A stretch of 64,000 nucleotides of DNA, from NCBI GenBank assembly GCA_032622095.1, contig CP136066.1, forward strand, positions 153,351,152 to 153,415,151, in the 5' to 3' direction. A program made the position numbers and the translations under genes. Positions 15,101 through 30,100 of the stretch are shown here, piece by piece. This DNA is from Siphonodentalium dalli. Lineage: Eukaryota > Mollusca > Scaphopoda > Gadilida > Siphonodentaliidae. Positions within the stretch are counted from its first letter, which is position 1. Every line of letters begins with the position of its first letter. The notes below the pieces were generated by a model, which saw nothing but the letters and a program-made list of their open reading frames with translations, was not told the DNA's origin and did no database searches.

Positions 15101-18100
15101 ATCTATCATTATATACCCCGGAATCTATATAAAACTTGCTAGGAAGAGATATATATTATCTTTGACACTTGAGCAAAAGTTATATACCTTGTAGATTAAG
15201 GTTGTTATCAACTTTGTCTCAAAAATATATCCCAAAGGAATCCAGTTGAGAAACCTCAGTAATGTCTCTAGGGTCGAACCAACCAATGGCGCATTCTGGG
15301 AGTTTTCCTGGAAAATAAGTACAATAATGCTGATATGACAAATCCAACAAGAGGTGTGCACTCACGTGTTAGCATACCCACACCGTGGCAAATTCAACCC
15401 GCATTATCCGTAAACACAACAAAAAAGATTTTTAACTTTAAAGAAAAATCGGACTAATAATATCGATATGGTGTCACAAGAAGCTTGTACAGAAAAAATT
15501 ATTCAAATTGGTTCATATTTGTTAAAGTTATTGAGTCGGACAGAAGTCAAAATAAGTCGAAAATGAAGTGTAATATTACGAAAAACAGTCTGAGCCAATC
15601 CCTAGCCGCATCATGTAGAGAGGGTATTGTGAGAAGCATGTATACCAAAATTATTGAAATCGGTTCATATTTGTTAAAGTTATTAAGTCGGACAGAATTT
15701 TCCAAGTCAAAATAAGTCGAAAATGAGGCGTAACTTAAAAAAAAAAGTCGGAACAAACCGCAATTAGCATCTTGCGGAGAGGCAGTCCCAAGGAGATTGC
15801 ATACCAAAAATTATTGAAATCGGTTCATAGTTGTTCGAGTTATGAGGTCGGACAGACGGATGGACTGACGGAGGTAGAAAGCGTGACGGACGGTACGACG
15901 GACGGACGGATGCAGTCAATCCAGTATACCCCCCATTTTCTTCGAAAGTATAATAATTTGGAGTAGAAACAAAATTGCAGAAATAAATAAAATACATTCT
16001 GTCAACAACAAAAAAGTAAAGTGTCAATGACACTGTAGCTCAACTTTGAAAGGGAATAATTTCATGTGTTACAGTCAATGGAGTGATTAGGAATGTGGAA
16101 AGTTGAAAGGCCTAGTTATGCAAAGAGTAAAATCCAAGATGGCCACTGGCAGCCATGTTTTTTTGCCGAATGACCCCAAAAGGATTTGTTACCATTTACA
16201 TGTCATTGATAACATCCATCACAAATTTCATGATGAACCGACAAAAGAACGACCTGTAGCCTGTGTCGAAAGATTTAGTTATGTAAAGAGTAAAATCCAA
16301 GATGGCTGCTGGCAGCCATGTTTTTTTGCCGAATGACCCCAAAATGATTCGTTCCCATCTACATGTGAATGTTAACAGACGTACACCCTGTCTGGAATCA
16401 TTTTCCAGTATATTCCTGTATATTCCAGTATATTTCCAGTACTGATATTATGAATTTCCAGTATGGCGAATTAGGGTTAGGGCTACTCTACTCGATCCCA
16501 GGTTTAGGGTTAGGACAACTCTACTCGATCCCAGGTTTAGGGTAAGAGTTACGTACTGTCACAGACTTAGCCAGTATTACGACTCCTTACGGCCACCAAA
16601 ATTTACCAAGATTTGAACCAATGAACTCACCCAAACATCCTTTTTAATGATAATTCATGTGTTGGCTTCATTATGTCAGTGATATTTAAGTCACTGTCTA
16701 TAAACAGCACCTCAAAACCATGCAAAGATACCAGTTTAATACATTTTCACAACATGTCAAAATTGTTAAGCGTAATTTTTGGCCTGTACATGATTGTGAA
16801 GGTCTATGTCGCATAAATTACGGCCACCAATTTTCAATTTCTGGCTAAGTCACTGTGTACCGTTTTAGTACATGTATAACTCAAGTAACATTTTTATGTG
16901 ATGTGAATTTAATAAAATAAACGAAAGATTTCAACTCAAGAACTTTTAGTTTGAACATATGTACATCTTCATCACTGCTTAATATCATTGAATCATTTAG
17001 AAGACTTAGTTTTTAAGTTCTTGGATGAATTCCTTAATCTGATCCTCAACCTCACTGATTTTCTTTCGTTTCTCGTTAGCAGTACGGCGCAAACTATTTG
17101 ACTGTCACCAATGATATCTTACGGGTCGTTTCAGCTTTCTCGACCATAGTATCTGCAGCTTTAACTAAGCTATCAACGTCCTGCTCCAGAAGCTTTTTCT
17201 TAATTTTGAGTTCATCCAGCTTATCGATTGTCGATTTTCGTTTCAATGATTGGCGATCAATATTTTTTTTGCGCTTTTCGTTCTCCAAGTAGTTCATGTA
17301 TCTCTGTCTAGCACTAGCACACGAAACGAGAAGAGGATTTGAAATGCTCACATTATGAACACCTCCTGAATCTTTCACATGATCACATATGACTTGCTTG
17401 GCCACAAACGATCTCAGCTTCTTCAGCTCGTGAATGTCCCATGAACTGCGAAGTCAGATACCTTGTGCTCGCTTTGTTGTGATTCCAGAATCTTACATGT
17501 ATATCCATTTGTTTTCTTTTTGTTTTATCATTCATTGATTCATGAAAGAGTAGAACAATGTCACATTGATCATTCACTTTGTTTCAAACATCGATTTCAT
17601 GTGTGGGGCAATCCCAAAACAAGCAATGTATGCCGTTTTCTTTTCTCCACACGAGAAGCTCTTAGCAACAATACTATCGGGAAACATTGCTGAAATAGTG
17701 TGTAATATCCATATTATTTCTGATTTCAGACACTCTTCTTTTGTTGCATTCTGTGCATTTCGAATCGTGGATGTGGTAGAATTATCACTTCCACTAGCAG
17801 GTGCTGCAGTCACTGTTGAGCGTGTTGTTCTACTAGTACTTGCACTACTATTACTAATTGTAGCAGCAGAATTTGAATTGCCAGATGTATTAGAGTTAGA
17901 AGTTGAAGTACTTGTACAAAAAAATGTACGAACGTTCATGCCATCTATGATTTTCATGGCATTTATGTGGTTTTTACCAATAGCGTTTTGTCCCATATTT
18001 ATAATGTCAAATATCTTTACATACAAGACACTTCGCACGCTGTCGATCTCCATCGACGGCAGCCAACCATCCATTAAACTTGGTAATCTCAAGCCAATTC

Positions 18101-21100
18101 TCACGAAAAACACACCTCCCGCGCATGTTTTAAATGTGTAATGTACAAATTTATAATTCATCTAGAATTCGCGCTGAACTACACTTCTATTCTAAATTTA
18201 TAAACCGGTGGTGTAGACATAAGACACGAGAAAATAAATGGCCAAACAGGAAGCACCGCATTGTGTTTTACCAGTGTTACGAAAAATAACAACAGGTGCT
18301 ACCTAAAATCGGCCGATTCCAGTATATTCAAGTACTCAGACATCGCGGAGTGATATTTCCATAACTTTCCAGTATTATTTTCCTATTTCCAGTATCTTCA
18401 AGTTTCAAGTACATGTGTGCGAACCCTGCAAAGGATTTAGTCATACAAAGAGTAAAATCCAAGATGGCTGCTGGCGGCCATGTTTTTTTTGCTGATTGAC
18501 CCCAAAATGACTCGTTTCATCTACATGTCAATGTCACCAGCCATGACAAATTTCATGATGATCCGACCAAAGGTAGGACCTGTAGCCCGTGTCAAAGGAT
18601 TTAGTTATGCAAAGAGTAAAATCCAAGATGGCTGCTGGCTGCCATGTTTTTTGGCCAAACGACCCCAAAATACCTCGTTCCCATCTACATGTCAATGTCA
18701 ACAGCCTTGACAAATTTCATGATGATCCGACCAAAGGTATGACCTGTAGCCCGTGCTAAAGGAAATTGTTGACGGATCACGCACACACACACACGGACGG
18801 CAAAGCCATGTCAATAGCTCAAACTTTACCAAGTAAAGTTGAGCTAAAAATGGTATCAAATATAGAGCTTTTTGAGAAAAATAGAGCAAAATGTTTTAAA
18901 GGTATCCATATAAGTTTTATTTCCAAGATTTATCTTTCTCTGGTATTAACATACACTAATTCTTTCTATTGTAACTATTGGATCCCATTCAAGAGAATAA
19001 GATGTCATGCATGAACCAGGGAGAATTAATCCAGCAATAACCCATAAATCTGTTAGTGGTGCGACAAAAAAACCCATTAAACTGTGAAGGGTATAAGTTC
19101 AGTTGTTAAAGTATATGGAACACTGCACTGGAGTGATTGGACAGGAATCGAGAATAATCTTATTGAATGTAGTTATTCTAATATATTTTATGTTCAATAT
19201 ATTGAATGTTTTGGATAACAGAAGTCGACACTTCATAAAAAGCAATGAACACCTAAGTCACTTCATGTCGGTCATGTGCACGCACTCGCTGTTATTGGGA
19301 GACTGTTGCAATTTGAATAATATGTTACTTACAATTGTTTTGGTAGTTTTGAAAAGTTATTCGAATTATTATTAAAATGTACCAGTTGGATTATAAGGAA
19401 TTACTTGCAGATCGATTGCGGTCATTGGTTTTGACATGCAGAATTCACACATTTGTTTAATTACATTGGTCTAACAATATTTACCTTGCCTTGTAAGCCA
19501 GTGAGTTCTCCGATATACGTGAAGCTCCCTATGGAAGACTCACATATATAAGAGCATGCATTGGCACAGGATCTTTAATGCTGCACCAGCGCAGCTCCTG
19601 TCATGAAAGGGTTAAAGGGGGAGTGTACCTTAACCCAACCATTTATAAGATGCCTCCTAATATATAAGAGAATACATTGGCCTAACAATATTTACCTTGA
19701 CCTTGTAAGCCATTGCAGTCTCTTATATGGGAGACTCGCATATATAACAGAATGCACTGGCACAAGATATTTAATGCTCCACTAGCGCAGCTCCTGTCAT
19801 GAAAGGGTTAATGCTTACCATGACAAACTGACATAGCTGGAATATTTGAGAAAATTCACTGCACATACTGTCCTTCAGATGCTTGGCTTTGGCTTGAGTC
19901 ATTTCTCCACTTGAGAAGTCGAACACCTCTTCACTGTAAATACAGTCATAATATTCATTTGAAATTGATATGCCAATGTTATGAGTCAAACAAAATGATA
20001 ATCAATCTTACCAAGGTTGATGGTAATAAAATTAACAATATCATCAAAGGTGATAACAAAAAACACTCCGCATTTATGCATGTAATTTGGGTACCAAGTT
20101 ATTATGAGAAATTATTTATTAACAGCATTTCAGCAGCAATTATTTGGATATTATAGTAGATAACTGATAACAGGAGAAATTGAAGCAGTCTTTAAAGGAA
20201 TTAGTCTCTCAAAAAAATATTGTTTTTATCGTCATAATACTAATAATATATGTCTAACAGACCCATTTCGCCAAGAAAATTCAAAATCGAGCAGATAGTA
20301 TTTATATTATGATGATATTAAAAAAATCGCGGAAATATCCAAAGTCAGTCAAGTGAGTGCGATCACATGACCACAACGCGGTCAATTGACCGCTCATCTG
20401 CATCGACGCTTACCGATGACAGCGGTGGGTGGAGCTTGAAATAATTCCGCCAATCGCGTAAGGAGTTGATAAATTACACTGGATAATTACCTAAGCCTTT
20501 ACGATAAATAGCGATCACGGAATAAAACTGTTTGAATGTGCTGAATTATGAACTAACTTTGCTAGAATGTGGGTTATATAACGGATGATGATGGCTAAAA
20601 TGCACTTTGATGCGATAAAAGTTATTTGAAATGAGATTAATTTATGCAGAAATGCAATGAGCGAGCGGAATTTCGTGCGAAACTAATTTAACTGTTTCTG
20701 AAAGAATACAAGTTAGGCCATATACCGGTACTTCATTCTTCGTTGTATGGTACCAATTTCGGAAGCTAGTTTACACATTAGTGTCATCCAGTTGTGCGCT
20801 ATATGCGTACAATTAAATAGAGATGGGTGTGATTAAAAAGGTGGTAGTTATTGTACTAGTACATGTATCATGATGGCTTAAATTCGTCATAATAATGTTC
20901 CTGTCTGTTTCTTCACACGAAACATTTTGTGTGGAGAAGTGCACGACTGTGGCTAAAATCCTTCCAGTCAAGATCGATAAGTGAGTAAACAAAATAATTC
21001 ACTCGAATACACAACAGACTGTTGAAACTACAATAATTATTAGTTAGGCTTCAGTTTGGCATAACGACATTTTTTTTAATTGAAGGCTAGCCTGGCATCG

Positions 21101-24100
21101 TTTTTTCAGTTTGTTGTTTGTTTTATTTTATGTTTTGATGTCACATATTGACTTTCTAGAGAGGATTTTTTTGAATTGTTAGCATAGAAAAACTCCAATG
21201 ATTCCCTCTAATAAAGAGCGTCCATGTTTTCGTCGCGGTGTAGACTATAAAGAGCGTTCTCAATTATGAACGTGCTCTATTTCGATATGTCATGGGTGAT
21301 TTTGTAAGTGGTATTGTGACAATTAAATATAAAGAGTGTCCATGCTTCCGTCTCCCAAAAGCGGTAGACAATAAAGAGCGTTCTAAATTACACACTGTGT
21401 TGTCTTTTTGGAGGTACTAAATAATGGATCGCTAGCCCGACCACAACTGAACACACTACATCTACTAGCCATCTTGGAATACGTGGAGATGACAGATACT
21501 CGGGATATTTATATCGAAAGTAAAACAACAAACAAACACAAAACAAAGGCGCATAAATAGAGTTAACATTATTCAGCCCAGTGTTTATATAAATTTGGGC
21601 GCTTCTTATATATGTATGACCAGAGCGATAATGTTCGAATTCTTTCTATTCACTTTGTGGCATTTTAGAGTGCAAACAAGATCGCGACTGACACTGATGA
21701 ATAGTCACCGAGTGATTACAAATCACTGAATGAATACGCGAGACAATCAAAGCACTAATTGCTGCCACCTATTTACCAAAACAGACAAGTGCCGGCATGT
21801 TAATTATTAATGGCTACAAAAACAACAACCATTCTAGGGGCTATTAATTACTTTATTCACATCGTTATTGTCTTCTATTCCAGATAAACGGCCAAAGCGT
21901 AACGTAATCTATACACCACACGCGCACATACGACTCCGCATTTTAGTATCGGCTGACTTACGATTACGTCCTCGTAGTCTGCATAATAAACTCCGGCTCC
22001 GAATCTGTGTTTTTAATTCGCTCCCCACAAGTACGTCACTCGTAGTTTAGTCACGGAAATCTCCGAATACCGGTGGTGGTATTATTTATTTATTTTACGG
22101 GTTATTTATTACGCGATCGGAATGGGACTTGGATCATTTTAATCACAACAGGGACGGCTTTCCGATTGCGTTTTGTAGTTTCTAGAGCGAATAAGTCCTT
22201 TAAAAGAACACGTGCTCAAGAGCCTAGAGTTGACAAGGCTAGTGGATTTAATACCCTGAATCTTTTGGTTAGTTACCAACTAATCACAATTTTCAAAGCA
22301 TATTCAATTAGATCACATCTGTACTAGAAATTTATCAGTCATTTGAAGCAATATAACATATTAGTTAGATATTGTTCAGTCTGATAAATATCCAGACTCT
22401 GTCTCATTACTTTCAACTACATGTACGTCTGACGACACTGGCATTCTATCTGATTTCAGAGATTCACTTTTTTTGTGAAAACTCATTAATATTCATAAGG
22501 CTATGTTTATCATTGCGATACACACATAGATCTACAAACGTGCGCCTGATGTCATGTAAACATGCAAGATTAGTCACTCTTCCTCTGACCAATTTCCGTG
22601 CAATAAAATGCTCGTTTCAAGGTTTGCTTCAATATACATGCAGAATATAACTTTCGCCATTCAAATGATATATAGTATAGAACAATGTAATAAAAATATA
22701 GCGATATTTACTATACGATTACCTGAAGATTGTAATGATCCTTATTTGGCATGTGACATAATATCAATAGAGTAAGAGATTTTTTTTTTTTAATATATTT
22801 GCAAATACAATTCTATTATGTATACTTGTTCTGTCTGATCATTCCCCCATTATGATAAACCTTGTTAGTTTTGATTTTGAACATATCATGTTTGGTCAGT
22901 TAAGATACACTATACTAACATGTAGATTATTCGATAACTTGATGAGATTGCAGTCAAATACCGCAGGTGTTGCTTGTATGAATAAGTGAATATTAATTGA
23001 ATTTGCAGGAAGCTATTCATTGGTCAAGCAATGCATTGTTCGCTGCGCATTGGCTCGATTTCTCCTGTTTGAAATAATTTTAACCATGAGAGTCATTAGA
23101 CTGTAAGTCGATTGAAATGAAACATGGTTCCTATTATATTCAGACTGGATTTTGTTTAAAGAATGTAATGACATCACCCACATTTTTAACTAGAATACAT
23201 TTCTAAGATAAGTCTGAGCCAATGAAAAAAAACGATGCTCAGAGAACTTGGTTTTCGTATGCCTGGTGTTATAAATGCAAATAAAAATTATCTCAAAATA
23301 CTAGTGTTCAAACGATTAATCAACAAATAATCGCCAACGTTGGTTTGTCGGAAAATCGACTCTTTCCAGTCGACTAGCCGGAATACAGTATATAATCTCA
23401 TCAGCTGGCCTTGACAATGCATGGTTTCACTAAATGTGGGTCAGAAAAGCAGCAAAGATAGCTAGTCTATGTTCAAGAATTATTCTTTTTATATATATAC
23501 TCCCTATACCGCAGACGCAAAAATTCGGAGTGCGCATTTCTAACCAACACAGGTAAAGAGGGAGGGGCTTCCACAAAAGTGTTTGTCGATACTAACCGAG
23601 TCTAACTCCCCGCTTGCTACGTACGCCTTACGGAAGTATGGCAACTTACAAAGTAGGCCTATGTACGCATCATCGTATATATAATCATAATGTGTGTCAC
23701 ACATTGTGTGTGTTTTCTTTATTTTGAGCTGACTCTGAGACTGAGTATCGTTTATTTTCTATACCCTGTCAGGGAAGTATTTATTTGATTTCATGATTAA
23801 ACAGAAAATCCCTCAATTATTTCCTCAATTATTTATTCTCATTATCATCGTAGATTCGTAGGGAACTTATTTGCAATCGTTGGGTTTCTAGATCACCGGT
23901 TCATTTGCAACAAAACCACGTGACGTGTCACGTGATTAAATTCTCCGATCACAGTAGAGTGTAAATATTGTGATGATGGCACGGAATTTGTAATTTTATT
24001 TCACATGTGTTTCATTAGTTTAAGGTTGGTGATGTATTTGGCTGACTTTGAAAAGCTGCGTACTCAAATGCATAGATTAGAATAAGACACAGAATAAACT

Positions 24101-27100
24101 AATGCCAAAGATATTTTTAAAAAAAATAAAAAATTTAAACCTGAACATTTAAAATCAGTTTACCTTAATAATTTGAGTATAGTCATGTTGTTCTGACAAA
24201 GAGATTCATTCGTTTTGCTGGCACCCACAATATCACCAATAAATGAGGGCCAATTTCTTGGCCATTCATATTTCAGTATCTGTAATGAGAAAATCATTTT
24301 TAAGTCAATTCTGGCATTTCATTTCAAGAGGAACTAAAACATATATCATGTGATAAATGATGTTCACTTAACCTCAAAATTACAATAAAACTGTTATAAA
24401 ATATGGTACTTTTCAAACATAATGGATGGCTTATTTATCTGACATTATGTTCGAAACACATGTTACAAATACACACTTTATGTTATATTGGACATAAATA
24501 TGAACACCATTGTAGCCAATCTGAGGAATGGCAATTTTACGATTGAAATGCACCATCAAACCTGAAAATTGGTCCTAATTTAATTTGCACTCATGTTGGG
24601 CTTTCTCCAGCTATTAAGGAGAACTGGTAGCAGTCTTTCACAAACAAAATAAGATGCTTTAAATAGCATACTTACTTGAACTAATATCATGTTTAGTTTG
24701 CCCAAGTAAACTTTTTCTTTTTCCAGAACTTCTGGACTTGAGGATGTTTTGATGATTAAACCGACTATGTACTTTTTAATACCTGAAACAAAAAGTATAA
24801 ACAATATATTATTTTGCTGAAAGAGACACATGTACAAAGAATATATATGTAGGTACATGTATATATTCAGCATGATCTTATCACAACTCTAACAATGTGA
24901 GTTCAAAAATACTTTATTAAATTTCTACTAAATATGTAGTCCTGATTTAGCTTCTTACTCTCAGATGCCTAATAATAATGTGAGTGTGATTATTAATTTT
25001 GAAGAAAAATCCCAACAATCACTTTGTGGTATTGAATCTACATACAAAATTTCATTCCATTTAAACTAAAAGTTTATATGATCCAAAAATAATTATGAAC
25101 TGACCAACCAACAGACGGACAAAAACATAATACCAGTCATTACCAGAATGTCCCGTTTTCGAACGGGCATAACATAATTGGTTAGTTGATAATTATCCAT
25201 TGTTTCACAAGGAGATTATTTGAAAATTACATCAATGAACTAAAATTGAGTAAATAATGCATGCATTCCTGAAAATTATCCAAAACTTGAAATTAAATTA
25301 ATTCACACAAGACGAACCTTCACACTGAGCTCGAGGGAGGACCTTCCACCGTGTTTTGATAACATTTTCTAATATTTGCAGCGCATAATACTTGGTTTGC
25401 TGGTTACTGGAAAACTCCAATATCGTGTCAACTCTCGTCCATGCATCCTGGTGTTCTTTTAATCTGGTTAACACTTCCTGTGCTGCTCTTTGCTGGAAAG
25501 TCAAAACATAAAAATGAGGACGTAAAACAAGTCTTATCAACAGAAGTTCCTGGGTTTGTGCCATCAGTGGCCAAATTGGCAAATGGCCAGATTTATTCCG
25601 AAAATTGCCAGAGAAAATTTCATTTGGCCAAACTTATATAATCAACAATCACCAAATCTCACTAAAACCCTTATAATGGTTAAAGTCGCCGTCGCGAAAA
25701 TTCTCAATATATGTTCATTTATTCATATTTGTATCAAGTTATGCACACTTATTTAAGAAAACAATCCCCCGCTGTCTGAAAGATACGAGTGTTTACGACT
25801 GTGTGTGTCTGGATGATAGCCTGATGCCTCACTTCATTATCTATTTTGACAGAAACAGTTATTTGCGAGAACGCGTGTGACGTATTAAAGGACCTTGGGT
25901 ATTTCCCACAGAATGGCTGACACTGACAGAAACATTTTTTTGCGATCTGATTGTTCCTCGTCTGATTCGTCAGCAGAAGACACTTTAAATTTGACAACGG
26001 GAGCGTACATACACAGGTCGGAATTACCACAAAATTACCATGGTGTGAGACCACCAAACGATCCAGACCTTGGATGGCGAAGAGATGAAAATCGCGTACG
26101 AAAATGGGGAGTCACTGAGTGTCTCTTATTAAAAATATCGCGGTCACTGGCAAAACATGTGAAAATAAAATTGATGTAAATACTAGCTAAAACCCAGTTT
26201 ATACGAGCGGACATGTGTAATAATCATACGCATACTCAATACATCGAAATATGAAATATAATTCAAGGAAAAGTTGTGTCTGCCGAAATGTTAGTCTAAA
26301 AATATACTAGTAGTATTTTTTTTACTAAAAATGTCAATTTTTTTATGTATTGAAATTCTGGACTCGACCACTGCCAGTCCATGGCTGCTCACGGATTGAC
26401 ATTGGATTCAGCTATTAGTATCAGTACTATCACAATCAGAGACAGTGTTTGCAGTAACTTTGCACTGGCTAAAATAATAAATAATAATTTGCCAAAAATT
26501 AGCTAACTCTTGATTTGTGACATTGTCCAAGAAAAAAAAGTGTCTTGAAAGTTGAATATTCAACATGTTTAACAATAATTGTTATCTCGACACATCTTGA
26601 GATCCTGACATGCGCATCTCAAGCTCTGAACATTAATATCTTGGTGGGGATATTTTCTATAACAGTATATGGTACATTGTATATCATTTTGAAGACAGAT
26701 TCATTGTGGTCCAAGTGAGATGATTAATCATATTCATGGGTTCACATGACAGTCGTGGTACTATACATGTACATGTAGTATGTCTTTTGAATAAAAATCT
26801 GTTACGGTACTGGTATAGAAGAGCAATGTTCAGGAGGTATCTCGGATTCTCGGTCCAAAATAGCATCAACCCAACCAATTTCCCAAGCTGTTGTGGACTG
26901 AGAAGACTTGGTCTATACATGCCAATGTATGCTATTTCTGAATATATAGTCATGAAACGGAAAGAAATTAACTTTCCAAGAAAAAGTTGTTTGAGTCAGT
27001 ATAGTCTGGTCGGAAAAGCTATATTTGTGGAATACTAGAACCCTAGAGGCATTTTTGGGGAAAAGCATGAAACTAAGTTTTCTAGCATAAATCAAGTATG

Positions 27101-30100
27101 CTGAATCCAATGAGGGTGCCTGTCGCTGCCGGTGACCCATATTTCACCCATAAAATCAACTTAAAGTCACATACTGTTTTGATTGCCGCGAAAATACAGT
27201 AAGTCAATATCGAGACATATTTCACACTCGTTATACATGTATATAATATCATGAACATGGGAATATTTTATTATTTGAATCACCCCTCGAGACCTTTCTG
27301 TCAGAACTATCTCATCATCTGCTACACATATATGGACAAGTATGTTATTTAATACGTAAACGCTCTTCATGAAATCACACCCGGTTGAAAGTTGTGTGAA
27401 TCAGGATTAAGTTGAAAATATGACGTTTTTTCACAAATATCTTCATACTGTTTGGAACTGGTTGAGTAATATGACTTTATTTTGTGTTTTGTATATTAAC
27501 TGATCATTGGAGCAATTAAATATGCAATTATTGGTGTCCTAGCCCCTTCCCTCAAAAACGCGGTACAAAATTTCACAAAAAATCACAATTGGGATTCTAG
27601 TCATATTTCAACAAGAAATGAACAGAACTTTGTAATCTAAGTGAGGCATATCATTACCTACGAATATTCCAACTCATTGGAACCAAAATTCTTACTTTGG
27701 CTCAAAATGGCCGCCAAAATATGGAAAATGGTAAATATTGCCCCAGCGTGTCCTGCAATCGCTTACAAGTTGTGGTTGATGTATAAAATTGGCTATTATT
27801 CCTTCTATACATTGAGTACTAACATGTCTGATGCACCATGGTTAATTGTTACTATTGTCACCACTGACACCACCAAAAATATTGGACCTTTCTCTCAAAA
27901 ACTTGACATAAATATCGGCAAAAATTAACTTTTCAGGTATGGACCATTTTTTCAAGTAAAATGTAACTGTCTTTGGATTCAAACGTGTTTATTGTTTTGG
28001 TCTATCTTAAATGTGTCACACTACGGTATTTATAGACTAAATTGCTCAAGATGGCTTCCAAAATGGCAACCAAATTTATAAAAAGTTTTATTTACATATA
28101 TCCCCAACATTACTCTCTGTGTTATCATAAAAGGTAGTAAATTGTGACTCACTTGGTTATTATATGTGTTAGTTAATTAACTGACAACTATATGTTATAT
28201 TCTGGTTGTCCCAGTTCATTTTAAAGTATGGAATTTTGCCAAGAACCTCTTTTGTGATTCTGGCCATATTATTGAAAGGACATGGGCAGAACTTTGAGAC
28301 GGAACCGAGATGAACCATAATCTGTGGCTATTCTGGTCCATTATGATAACTAAAAATATCAACTGGATACAGGGTGGATGCCAAGATGGTAGTCAGGGAG
28401 TTACTCTATGATCATAGGTCAGGTGAATAGGTATACAGGGAGTTATTGTATGTCATGAATGATGTGAATAGGTATACAAGGAGAGGTCACGGTCATGTGT
28501 GAGGTGAATCGGTATGAATGGAGTGACTGTATGGTTGTGTCTATCCAGTACGGGTTAACCCGATGTGCCTGTATGGGCATTGATGTGGTGTGTGGATATA
28601 GCTACATGGTCATCTATGTGTTGATTATGTATATATGGAGTGACTGTAAGGTCATGGTGGGATGTACATTTGTTGTCTGTATGATCATGGATGGGGTGTG
28701 TGGATAAATAGGGAGTTATTTTATGGTTACGGGTAATGTGTATAGGTATACATGGCATGAATGAACGGTCATGCTTGAAGTGTATATGCATACCTGGAGT
28801 AAGATGGTGGACATTATCGAGCGTGTGGGTATATAGGGAGTGTCCTTGTGGTAGATATTTATATATCTCGTGAATGTATTATCATTGGTGGGTGTATAGG
28901 GATTAGCTGAATGATCATGGATGGCGTGTATGATTATACAGTGAGTTGCTGAATTGTCATGTGTGAGGTGTATATGCAAGTATGGAAGGTATGAGTGGTC
29001 GTGTGTGCATATCTGGAAGTATATCTGGAAGGGCTGAATGGCCGTTGGTGAGGTGTATATGTATAACTGGAGTGACTCTATGGTCTAGGGTGGGCTGCAT
29101 ATGTATATATCGAGTGGTTATATGACTATGTGTGTCGAATAGGTATACATGTAGTGACTGTATGGTCAATGGTGAGATGAGTACATGTAGGTATGCAGGG
29201 AGTGACTGTATGATCGTAAATGTAATGAGTATCTATACAGGGGTGACTAAATGGTCATGTGTCAGGTGTATGAGTATACCTGGTGTTCCTGCTTGGTGAC
29301 TCGTGGCGGTATGGTCATGTGTAGGATATACGGGTATACACACGTGTTGCTATATGGTCATGGGCGAGGGGTATGTGTATATAGCTAGTGGTTATATGGC
29401 CATGGATGAGGTGCATATGCATACATGGAGTGACTTTCCTGACATGGCTGGGGTGTTTTAGTATATCTTGTGTCGCTATTCGGCTATGGTGTGACACATA
29501 GGGATACAGGGAGTGACATGGCCAATGGTGATGTGAATGTGTATACAAGGATTGACCATGATCATGTATGAATGTATTGAATAGGTACACACGGGGTGAC
29601 TATATGGCCATAGGTCAGGTGAAGGAGTATACCAGGTGGCATGGGTGAGGGTATGTGTATGAAGCGAGTGGCTATGTGGCGATTGGTGAGGTATGTATAC
29701 CTGTAGTGACTCTATGGTCATTGTTGTGGTGTTGATGTATATATTGAATGTCTATTTGACCATGTGTGTGGAGAATAGGTATATGTGGGATTACCGTATA
29801 GCCAATGGTGAGGTGAATGCATGGGTATACACGGAGTGACTATATGGTTATGGGTCATGTTTAGGAGTATACCCGAAGTGCCTCCATTGTGACTCATGGC
29901 TGTATGGTCATCCGTTGTCATGGGTCGGGTGTACGTGTATACATTGGGTCACTATATTGTTATATCTGTGGTGTTTATGTATATATGTAATGACTGTGTG
30001 ATAATGGGTGGCTATCGCTTTCCACGTTTAATGTTTCCCCCATATACACAAACACCATCAAGATGGAGAACTCTCTGACATGACCTCTCTATTGATTAAC

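Larger units (their letters stand above)
16400..18410 (-). mobile_element. Nested hAT-like transposon remnant
   Basis: Inserted in the 164-bp-unit element. Both edges (16400-16470 and 18320-18410) carry clusters of TTCCAGTAT, which could be subterminal transposase sites. The interior holds the transposase remnant described separately. Clear terminal repeats and target duplication were not found. Confidence 0.5.
16021..18846 (-). mobile_element. 164-bp-unit element (reverse copy) interrupted by a nested transposon
   Basis: On the minus strand it begins TAGCTCAACTTTACTTGG (18846) and ends AAGTTGAGCTACAGTGTCATT, ending at 16021; TAGCTCAACTT and AAGTTGAGCTA form an 11-bp inverted terminus. The body is made of units with CCAAGATGGCTGCTGGC and GACCTGTAGCCCGTGT, two before and three after the break at about 16376-18430. 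The same family forms the large arrays at 57.5-61.4 kb. Confidence 0.7.

Noticed and set aside
25441-25641. 66-codon plus-strand frame
   Set aside because: Antisense shadow of XPO1 exon 2.
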